Shown in pieces: positions 33,802 to 43,270 of a stretch of DNA of 64,000 nt. A program made the translations under genes and the position numbers. Under the pieces are notes generated by a model. It did no database searches and had not been told where the DNA came from. It saw only the letters and a program-made list of their open reading frames with translations. Source of the stretch: Henckelia pumila (Eukaryota; Streptophyta; Magnoliopsida; Lamiales; Gesneriaceae); NCBI RefSeq assembly GCF_033568475.1, contig NC_133122.1:151480861-151544860 (forward strand). Reading direction: 5' to 3'. The first letter of the stretch is position 1, and each line of letters begins with the position of its first letter.

Positions 33802-35717
33802 TGTGAGACCTCAATTCTAAACATCTAATCAAAGAGTAAACTAACTAGCAAGCATTAAAAGTCGAGAGCATTTTTTTTTTTAACAGGGGCCGCGCGGCCG
33901 CGCATGGCACCCTGGCCAACGCGCGGCCGCGCATGGCGCCCTGCCCGAGAAGAATCGGGCTGCGCGACGCGCTGCTCCTGCTGCTAAAAACAATTCCAAT
34001 GTACGACCAAAGCTCGGGGGGTGAAACAATCATCGCTCTAACAACAAAATCTTGCATTGGTACAAAATTCCAGCAATAAGGTATTCAAATACATAAAAGG
34101 TGTAGAACATGCATCAATTCTAAGTTCCACGATCCAAAATACAATACGATACAAGTTCAATTACAAATTTGACTTCTATAACAACAAGGCCTCACTCTAT
34201 CAACTCATCCACCTAACCATGCGATCTCTGACTCGGTCCTGCCCCACCTATTGCCAAGCACACATACAAAGACAAGACAACAGCCGGATAATCTGGTGAG
34301 AATAATATTCCCAGTAAAAGAGACTAGCATGCAATATCAAATAAGCATTTCAAATCGAAATACATCAACTTCCAGATATTAAAATATCAACCATGCAATT
34401 TCAAGACGAATCAAAATGAAATTCATGTCTTTAAAACTCTTGGATTATCAAGTCCGGATAATCACAACATTTCTGCTTTGCTTTTGGGATCCTGAGGATG
34501 AGATCACGTAAACAACTCACCGACTCTCCCGATCGAGGTGGTGCTACGTATCTCCATCCTCTAGACTTTGGTGCGACTATAAGGAGTATGCTAGCACTAG
34601 GTGAAACGGCTACACCCAGGCCACTCACAATATAGCCCCCAAAACGTCTAATAAAAAAAGAAGGGTCGTCCTGCCCGCCGAAATCAAGGATTCTTAGCTC
34701 AAGATGAATGCAATGCAAACATAACTCAATCAACTAAATTCGAGTAAAAGTAAATAACATGCAAGTATGTGATTCTTCGGAACACTCGAATCAAGTCGGA
34801 TTCGAGTCACTCGTTCCATTCCAGTCTAAGTCATCTTATACCTTTTCTCAAACGTCGATGCTCCAAACCTGAAAACAACAACGATTCCTCAATCAAGATT
34901 CTATCAAACTTTCTCAATCGAAAATAAGAAATCGATACTATACCGGCAACAATCTTCAAAGCGATTTAACTCCTGAAATCTCACAACTCAACGACCTTCG
35001 AACGAATCTGTACGAAGGTAAGAGAATATCAACAAAGACGATCAAACTCAATAGCCAAATATCATCGACTCAAAACGGTTCAAAATCCCAATTTCAAACC
35101 GGCGGCATAACGGCTATATTCTAATTAAACCGGAATCGCAGACAGCATCATAACAACAATATCAACTCAATACAATGCCCAAACAACAACAAAAGCTCAA
35201 ACCCAACAAATCTAAAAATCCTCATTTTCGAAAATGGCTTCCAAAAATCATAACAAATCCGAACGACGCTCTATTTCAAAACCGACAGAGAATAAACGAT
35301 CAGAACTCTGCCAAGATCAACATACTCAAAACTCAATCAATTCTAAAAATATTCAAAAAATAGAATGCATCTGATCGTAGAAAAACTTACGATAGAACGA
35401 ATCTCTCGCAGCCGTGATCGCTAATCTGTTTTCATAAATAATTTCTAATGGACGGATCGAGCTCGGGATGAAATCTGGAAAGCTTGGAAGTCGCTTGGAG
35501 AGTCTTCAATGGAGGGAAGGCGTGAGGGAGGGAGGATGAGTGGAGGAGAAGTCAAACAAGGTATAAATATCTATTAAAGTCCAAAATTATGTTTTAGTCC
35601 CTGAAAAAATCCGAAATTTTCAAAAAGGACCCTGATCAAAATCAAGTCGGCTCTTGAATTCTGGAATCTCCGATTATCTCAAATAAAGTCAATTTAAGAT
35701 AAAATCGGGGAATTACA
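33802..35717 (-). repeat. Y 3' LTR
   Basis: 1916 bp, ends TGTGAGACC and AATTACA. A GC-rich palindromic cassette of 66 bp lies at 33884-33949, beside a T homopolymer. Confidence 0.92.
33884..33949. repeat. GC palindrome cassette, Y 3' LTR
   Basis: Two copies of a GCGCGGCCGCGCATGGC-type palindrome, the first with a GGGCCGCGCGGCC context. The equivalent block in the other LTR is 108 bp. Confidence 0.85.
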
Positions 35718-36880
35718 ATTCTCCCCTTCTAAGAACAGATTTCGTCCTCGAAATCAAACACGGTTCCAACGCGCACTGAGTCTCTCAATTTACTCCTTCA
35801 AGTCCGTCAATCGGAAGTTGACTCATTCTCGTTAGAAAATCCTTCTATGCTCAGTCACAATCGAATCATCTCTGGTTCCAACTCAAAGCATAACATCTAA
35901 AGTTCGACTCTTCTGACCTGGCTGTCCGTCGTTCTGAGGGTATCAAATTGTAAAAGGTGTAATCAGACAACAAAACCTCATCGAAAACTATGCCGAAAGA
36001 ACGAGTGCATCAAGGATCTCTGTCTAAACTGACAGACTTTGGAAAAACATGACATCTGCCGACCTCTGACATGATAGTAATCCTCTGGTCTTGACTGAAA
36101 GTCATTCTGTACGGAATACGGTAGCAGATTCCAACAATCGGTCAGTCGAAATCAGATAGTAGATAAAATAAGAACAGTTCAAACTCCATACAATTCCTCA
36201 GATAAGGATTCGCAGTCAGAAATATCATACAATATAATCCTCTTCTCTGTCCCCAAATCAGTTTCGTCTGCGAAAACAATTACTCCAACTCTTAAGATTA
36301 GAAAAGATCACAGAAATCTCCTCATAAAACAATAGATAACAGATCTACTAATCAATAAGATCTCTGCGAGCTCAAAGTCCAGATTCAGACATTGAGTCTC
36401 GAGCGTCTTCCGCTGTCTCGATGTCCAAACTAGAGCACGATTCTTCTGAATAATAATACATCACAAGATCTTGATAAGAAGAATACCAAGTACTGAAATA
36501 TCATCAGCATCGAAATCAGTACACCGGAGCGCTGGTCGACAAAAATTCCATCACCAAATCATAAAATCGAGGAAGACAACTCAATCCAAACAGAATTCAG
36601 ACATCGAAGAATAGCATACAACTGTTCGGCACAAAATCTGCTATAAAATCCTCAAAAGCTCTTAAAGATCAGTACAATTCTTATTCCAACAGATGAGAAA
36701 TCATCGATAAGAATTCATAGCTTCCACTAAAACTTCTGAAAGATCCGGTTAATTGAAAGATTAACAACACTAATTGAGTGTTCGTCAATTCAAACGACTC
36801 AACCAAAGTTAAGGAGCACGATAAACACTAAACAAATTCTTCAATAAGAAGGCAAGATACTCGCCAGTATTATCATTCAA
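35718..36880 (-). other. Y internal region without a recognisable gene
   Basis: It starts with the polypurine tract (35718-35730). No reading frame of note follows. This is where pol would be expected, and no RT or integrase motif is visible. Confidence 0.65.
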
Positions 36881-38188
36881 TTAGAGTATGAAACCAAAGT
36901 CGAATGTTACCTGATCTGTCAATATCGGGTGCAGCCTGAATCTGCGGATCCTCAGACAGAGCAAAAAGTCATGCCTGCTATCTGGGAGGCTGGCTCGCAT
37001 ACTGATTACCTTCCTGCCTAATCTGCTGCTGAGGTTGGAAAGAGTGGACAGTAGGTGCTTGCTGCTGAGGCTGAGCTGTCTGTCTCGAAGAACTTCCACT
37101 TTGAGCTTGCTCAGGGACACGCTGAGAACACGTTCTTGCAAAGTGCCCCGCCTGGTTACAGATATGACAGCTTCCAAAAATACCTCTACACTGATCACTG
37201 GAGTGACGCTCTCCGCAATTGGCACAAGACATGCCTGACTGACCCGAACTTTGTCCCGATCCATATTGCCTCGAGCCACTAGAGCTCGAAGAACTGCCTC
37301 CGTGCTTCTTAAACTGCTTCCCCCTCGGAAGATAGTAATCCTTCCTATTACCTCCACTGCTACCACCTTCAGAACTCGGTGGTTGATTCTGAATCTGAAA
37401 AGATTGATTCTGGTATTGGGACGGTTGGTTCTGATATTGAGAAGGTTGTGCCTGGAACTGTCCTTGCTGCTGTTAAGGCACAAACTGAGCTCCTCTCTGT
37501 CTCCACAAGCTTGCTTCAGCTCCTTTTGCATTATTCATGGCATCCGCAAAATTATCTGGCCTAGCAGTGTTTACCAGTGTGAAGATATCAGGGTTCAGAC
37601 CATTAATGAACTGGTCGGCTTTAGCTTTTTCATTGTCGGCAATGTGCGGTGCAAAACGCAACAAGCTATCAAACTTCGCTACGTACTCCTCAATGTTCAA
37701 ATTCCCTTGCCTCAGATTTGCAAACTCGGCTCCCTTGTCCTTTCGATACGAAACTGGGAAAACCCGCTTATAAAACTCAGGCTTAAACAGATTCCAGTTA
37801 ATAGCCGTACCTCGGTTCTCCATGGATCTCTTTGTCATGATCCACCAATTCTTAGCAACACCACGAAGCTGATGAATGACCAACCTGGTTCTGCGGTCAT
37901 CAGAATAGTCAAGGAATCAAACAACTGATCAACGTCATCCAACCAACTCTCACAGTCAACTGGATTCTTTGTACCCAACAACAACGGTGGATTAAACGAC
38001 TAGAACCTCTTCAGCAAGGTTTCCATCGGCATCGTTGTAGCATCCATCTGAACAGTTTCGGTACTAGCTTGCTCATTAGGTGGATTAACTGGCGGTGGGT
38101 TCCTGTTAATAACTCGTCGAGGACCCATTTGATAATCAAAGGTTAGGACACAAGATATCTCAATCGCTGCAATTCGATGTCCTTGCAA
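36881..38188 (-). pseudogene. Y gag (decayed)
   Basis: The likely start is near 38128 (MGPRRVINRNPPP). The gag core at 37883-37473 has GVAKNWW, WNLFKPEFYKRVFP and LRQGNLNIEEYVAKFDSL, the standard gypsy retrotransposon-gag domain. It continues in another frame at 37232-36978 with two cysteine clusters, CANCGERHSSDQC and CHICNQAGHFARTC, the second a canonical zinc knuckle. Frames change near 37990, 37885, 37473 and 37240, so it is not intact. Confidence 0.85.
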
Positions 38189-38414
38189 TCTCTCAAAATT
38201 CCGGATACAGGTGAATTAAAGTTCATATCTCAAATAATTCATGCTTTATAAATTAAATCACATAGTCATGTAATTCAAATAATTCTCAATTAATAAAGCA
38301 TGCTCGCATGGTATTTAAACAAATCAATTTAAATAACTCAATCACATACGAGAATTCAATTTATGCGGACTCGATCTACCCCGCTCACTTCTAAATTCAG
38401 TCCAAGAATCTTGT

Positions 38415-38425
38415 GCTCTGATACC
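38415..38425 (-). promoter_or_regulatory. Y primer-binding site
   Basis: GGTATCAGAGC on the - strand, six bases inside the LTR boundary. It matches tRNA-Met-i without the terminal T. Confidence 0.7.
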
Positions 38426-38431
38426 GCTTAA

Positions 38432-40582
38432 TGTGAGACCTCAATTCTAAACATCTAATCAAAGAGTAAACTAACTAGCAAGCATTAAAAGTCAAACTTA
38501 ATGTGAGACCTCAATTCTAAACATCTAATCAAAGAGTAAACTAACTAGCAAGCATTAAAATTCGAGAGCATTTTTTTTAACAGGGGCCGCGCGGCCGCGC
38601 CTCAGCTTGGCGCGGCCGTGCATGGCACCCTGGCCAACGCACGGTCGGGCCCTTGCAAGGAGCGGCCGCACATGGCGCACTGCCCGAGAAGAACCAGGCT
38701 GCGCGACGCGTTGCTCCTACTGCTAAAAACAATTCCAACGTACGACCAAAGCTCAGGGGAGTGAAACAATCATCGCTCTAACAACAAAATCATGCATTGG
38801 TACAAAATTCCAGCAATAAGGTATTCAAATACATAAAAGGTGTAGAACATGCATCAATTCTAAGTTCCACGATCCAAAATACAATACGATACAAGTTCAA
38901 TTACAAATTCGACTTCTACAACAACAAGGCCTCACTCTATCAACTCATCCACCTAACCATGCGATCTCTGACTCGGTCCTGCCCCACCTGTTGCCAAGCA
39001 CACATACAAAGACAAGACAACAGCCAGATAATCCGGTGAAAATAATATTTCCAGTAAAAGAGACTAGCATGCAATATCAAATAAGCATTTCAAATCGAAA
39101 TACATCAACTTCCAGATATTCAAATATCAACCATGCAATTTTAAGACGAATCAAAATGAAATGCATGTCTTTAAAACTCTTGGATTATCAAATCCGGATA
39201 ATCACAACATTGCTGCTTTGCTTTTGGGATCCCAAGGATGAGATCACGTAAACAACTCACCGACTCTTCCGATCGAGGTGGTGCTACGTATCTCCATCCT
39301 CTAGACTTTGGTGCGACTATAAGGAGTATGCTAGCACTAGGTGAAACGGCTACACCCAGGACACTCACAATATAGCCCCCAAAACGTCTAATAAAAAAAT
39401 AAGAGCCGTCCTGCCCGCCGAAATCAAGGATTCTTAGCTCAAGATGAATGCAATGCAAACATAACTCAATCAACTAAATTCGAGTTAAAGCAAATAACAT
39501 GCAAGTATGTGATTCTTCGGAACACTCGAATCAAGTCGGATTCGAGTCACTCGTTCCATTCCAGTCTAAGTCATCTTATACCTTTCCTCAAACGTCGATG
39601 CTCCAAACCTGGAAACAACAACGATTCCTCAATCAAGATTCCATCAAAGTTTCTCAATCGAAAATAAGAAATCGATACTATACCGGCTACAATCTTCAAA
39701 GCGATTTAACTCCTGAAATCTCACAACTCAACGGCCTTCGAACGAATCTGTACGGAGGTAAGAGAAGATCAACAAAGACGATCAAACTCAATAGCCAAAT
39801 ATCATCGACTCAAAACGGTTCAAAATCCCAATTTCAAACCGGCGGCATAACGGCTATATTCTAATTAAACCGGAATTGCAGACAGCATCATAACAACGAT
39901 ATCAACTCAATACAATGCCCAAACAACAACAAAAGCTCAAACCCAACAAATCTAAAAATCCTTATTTTCGAAAATGGCTTCCAAAAATCATAACAAATCC
40001 GAACGACGCTCTATTTCAAAACCGACAGAGAATAAACAATCAGAACTCTGCCAAGATCAACATACTCGAAACTCAATCGATTCTAATTTCGAAAATGACT
40101 TCCAAAAATCATAACAAATCCGAACGATGCTCTATTTCAAAACCGACAGAGAATAAACGATCAGAACTCTGCCAAGATCAACATACTCGAAACTCAATCG
40201 ATTCTAACAACATCCGAAAAATAGAATGCATCTGATCGTAGAAAAACTTACGATAGAACGAAGTTCTCGCATCCGTGATCGCTAATCTGCCTTCAGAAAT
40301 AATTTCTAACGGACGGATCGAGCTCGGGATAAAATCTGGAAAGCTTGGAAGTCGCTTGGAGAGTCTTCAATGGAGGGAAGGCGTGAGGAAGGGAGGAGAA
40401 GTGGAGGAGAAGAAGTCAAACAAGGTATAAATATCTATTAAAGTCCAAAATTGCGTTTTAGTTCCTGAAAAAAATCCGTAATTTGCAAAAAGGACCCTGA
40501 TCAAAATCAAGTCGGCTCTTGAATTCTGGAATCTCCGATTATCTCAAATAAAGTCAATTTAAGATAAAATCGGGGCATTACA
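38432..40582 (-). repeat. Y 5' LTR with internal duplications
   Basis: 2151 bp, ends TGTGAGACC and CATTACA. It is longer than its partner because of a 70-bp duplication of its terminal sequence (38432-38501 and 38502-38571), a 121-bp tandem duplication starting near 39965 and 40086, and a larger GC palindrome cassette (38581-38688). Confidence 0.9.
38581..38688. repeat. GC palindrome cassette, Y 5' LTR
   Basis: Expanded form of the block at 33884-33949, with additional GCGCGGCCGTGCATGGC and GAGCGGCCGCACATGGC-type units. Confidence 0.85.
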
Positions 40583-40762
40583 CTATCTAGTTTATATTGG
40601 AACATGTATAGATCTCGAACTTCGTTGTTTATGTTGTATCGACTTTGCGAGTATTGAAGTTGTATGTCGTCGTTGCATGTATTATGAACCTCGTTATGAT
40701 TTGAATGCATTGGACTTGAGCTTTGGCAAGTTTTCTGCTATTATTTAGCTCTGTTCTGTCAC

Positions 40763-40941
40763 CGCTCGATCGGTAAGATTTAACCGATTGAGCGATGACA
40801 ATTGTACCAAGTTTTTGTTTTGCATTTTAGGCGGCCGCTCGATTGGTTGGATCTTACCGATTAAGCGGAGCTGGTTTCTTTGGGCAGTAACTTTTGCTTT
40901 TATTGCTCGCTCGATCAGTTAGATCTTACCGATCGAGCGAG
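40763..40941. repeat. Palindrome cassette of solo LTR X
   Basis: Three palindromes of about 30-36 bp at 40763-40794, 40835-40868 and 40905-40941, with arms of the type GCTCGATCGGT and ACCGATCGAGC. They lie just before an A homopolymer (40952-40963), about 100 bp from the LTR end. This is the same place as the GC cassette in Y. Confidence 0.88.
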
Positions 40942-41045
40942 GCCCTTTTCAAAAAAAAAAAATTTACTATTGCTTTTAGTCTTGGATCTTGTATACTTAA
41001 TTGTTGTTTAATCCGAGATTAGTTGTTTAGAACCGAGGTATCACA

Positions 41046-42810
41046 CTTAAAGTCATAGAATAATTCATGTTTCTGAATATAAATCTCATTTCATCAAATT
41101 TATATTCCCAATACTTTCTAAGGTATGTTCGGATGACTCGAAGTCATTTTCTGGATCACTTAGGATCTCTTTTGTTATTCCGTTACTACGGATATTATAA
41201 TTTGGGTGAAGTTATCTGGTTAATGCATCCGGTAATGAACTATTTGTTCCTTTAACATACTGAATCTTGAACTGATAGTGGTTTAATTCCAATTGCCGTC
41301 CGATTAACCGTGCTGCATTTCTTTTCGTATTTCTTAATATTTTTCTTGATTTGAAATATGTTAAATTCATATTATCAGTTCGTACTAAAAATGGTTTAGA
41401 GATAAGATAAATTTCATAAGTTCTAATCGTAAAATTAGAGCTAAAAATTCCTTTTCATTTGAGTGATAATTTAGTTGTGCGCCTTGAAAAATTCCTGATG
41501 TATAATTACATAATTCTTCATTATTCCTGGTAGCTGTTTTAGTAAGTTCTTCTAAATTTCTCTCTCATGTATATGCTTTTAAACATGCTCCCCAATATTC
41601 ATCTGACGCAACTGTTTCGATTATTATTATATCTTTATTTGACGAAAAATATAACTCAGGGAGATTACTAATTATTTTTCTATTAATTAGTATCTTCTTT
41701 CGATCATTTTCATTTATAGTCCTAGGTAATTTATCTTGGTTTTAAATAGTTGTGCTTACTTTTCAGAAAATATAATCCCATCTTTATGACAAACATCTAG
41801 TACTGTTATAAGGTCTTTATAATTTTGTTCTAATGTTTTTTAGTAAATTAATATATCATCTATATAAACACAACAGAAATCTATATATGGCTTGAATGAT
41901 TCATCCATGTATCTCTGAAAGATACCTGACGCTTGTTTGAGTCCGAAAGGTAATACTGTCCATTGGTATTGTCTTTTTGGACAACTGAATGCTGTAAGTA
42001 ATTGTGTTTGCGAATCTAACTGTATTTGCCAAAATCCTGATTTACAATCTAAACTGAAAAAATATTTCATTCCTCCTATATAAGATAGTAAATCATTTTT
42101 GTTTGGGATGTAATATTCATTCATGATTGTTGCATTATTAATTTTACGATAATCAATTACCACTCTTTTCTTGTCAGTGTTTTTTTTACTGACATAAAAA
42201 GCTGATGAAGAGTGTGACCTCTTACTTGGAATAATTATTCTAAGTTTAAGAAATTCTTGGATTTATTTTTCAAATATTTTCACATCATCCATGTTGCATC
42301 TTCTCGGTGCTTCACGGATTGTGATATTAGAATCTTTAAGTTTTATTGAAGCACTAAATTGTTTTTTTTTCTTAACTTTGTCCTGAGGATTTTCAGAACA
42401 AATATCATGAAATTTCTTCATGATCTTTTTTTTAGGATTAATAGTTAAAATATTCTCTATTTTAAACTCTATAGGATTATTATTTCTTTTATGAATTTTT
42501 TTTGTAAATCTTTCATTTCCTACACAAAATGCCGTTGATAATGTGAATCATTGATGATCCCTTGTTTAAAGTTATATGATTTTCAAATTGTGTAAAAGGA
42601 AAGTATTGTCTTGAAAAGTTATTCCATGTTATAATATTCATTTTGTTTCTTCTATTTCTATTTTTAATTTTTTTGTTACTGTATCAAGCATAATAATTGA
42701 TCCATCTCCTATTCAAACTTTAATCCCTTATTATATTTTTTCCAATAATGATTTGAGAGTATGTGTTTACTTGTTAGGCACATACTTGCTTCTGTATCAA
42801 CATAAACATG
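41046..42810 (-). pseudogene. Pararetrovirus protease, RT and RNase H
   Basis: The protease site reads VDTEASMC near 42775-42803, with the usual Gly replaced by Glu. RT is best preserved at 42163-41840, with DCKSGFWQIQLD, LLTAFSCP, VLPFGLKQASGIFQRYMD and the catalytic VYIDDILIY. The TAFSCP and FGLKQA-IFQR combination is characteristic of Caulimoviridae rather than of gypsy elements. RNase H remnants continue to about 41060, ending near an IQYVKGTN-type segment. Many stops and frameshifts interrupt it. Confidence 0.85.
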
Positions 42811-43142
42811 TTACATGTATATGATATGGTTTATGTTCTTTTATTTTTATTTGAATTTTTATATAAATACTATTAGTATTAGTATTGTTTTTCTCCATTT
42901 CTCACCTTTTTTAAAATTAAATAAAGGTATTTTGGAGATTTTTGAACAAAATATTCTCACTCTAGATAGTAGAAAATAAGTTTTATTTGGGTAGAGATTT
43001 ATAAATAAGTTAAAATTGGTTTTAAGAACAGATTCACAATTTTCCGAAAAATGAATATCGTCACGCATGTCATTGGCCCTTAAATAAAATTACTTGGCAG
43101 TAAATATTCGGTGATTTACAAAATGAGAAGTCAGTAAGGAAT
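42811..43142. other. AT-rich DNA upstream of the dnaJ gene
   Basis: The right edge of the pararetrovirus fades here and the dnaJ promoter must begin. No clear TATA box or boundary is seen. Confidence 0.4.
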
Positions 43143-43256
43143 ATGGCTCTAGCACCGCCACGCCGCCCGCTATGCCCCTCGCCTCGCCCTCTCCCATTCA
43201 TCCTCTTCCACAAAACCAGCCTTCGATTTCTTCAGAAATACGTCGTAGATCAATGA
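43143..43256 (+). CDS. Upstream ORF of 37 codons in the dnaJ 5' region
   Basis: ATG at 43143, stop TGA at 43254-43256, in a different frame from the dnaJ ORF. The product is Pro/Arg-rich with no acidic residue before the second-last codon, and starts MALAPPRRPLCPSP. A second tiny ORF (ATG ACA ACG TAA, 43253-43264) overlaps its end, and the dnaJ ATG follows 6 bases later. It could regulate translation, or the first ATG may lie upstream of the transcript start. Confidence 0.4.
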   Translation: MALAPPRRPLCPSPRPLPFILFHKTSLRFLQKYVVDQ

Positions 43257-43270
43257 CAACGTAATTGCAA

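Larger units (their letters stand above)
33802..40582 (-). mobile_element. Gag-only Ty3/gypsy element Y
   Basis: Y has LTRs at 33802-35717 and 38432-40582, target duplication CTATC (33797-33801 and 40583-40587), a polypurine tract AGAAGGGGAGAAT beside the left LTR and a primer-type site beside the right. The internal 2.7 kb encodes gag only, with no protease, RT or integrase recognised. It is inserted in X, an LTR of the same family lying in the opposite orientation. Confidence 0.9.
32235..41045 (+). repeat. Solo LTR X, interrupted by element Y
   Basis: X is in two parts, 32235-33801 and 40588-41045, about 2.0 kb in all. It starts TGTAACACC and ends GGTATCACA, with target duplication CTTAA on both sides (32230-32234 and 41046-41050). 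It has no internal element region. Its sequence matches the LTRs of Y in the opposite orientation along its length, for example the AGAGCCGACTTGATTTTGAT segment near the start. It is therefore a recombined relic of the same family, inserted in the pararetrovirus. Confidence 0.88.
27980..42810 (-). mobile_element. Endogenous pararetrovirus (Caulimoviridae-like), decayed and interrupted
   Basis: Reading the - strand from right to left: aspartic protease, RT and RNase H (42810-41046), a jump over the inserted LTR elements, a possible coiled-coil second ORF (about 32230-31000), a TATA-type promoter (30659-30668), a tRNA-Met primer site (30043-30055), a movement-protein-like region and a coat-protein-like region ending in a zinc knuckle. 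No integrase and no LTRs belong to it. That gene set and the primer site next to the movement protein are typical of caulimovirids. The order means the copy is circularly permuted. Stops and frameshifts are frequent, so no protein can be made. Confidence 0.85.

Noticed and set aside
41046-42810. Interpreting the RT as part of gypsy element Y, whose pol is missing
   Set aside because: It lies outside the CTATC and CTTAA duplications of Y and X, and its motifs are caulimovirid rather than gypsy.
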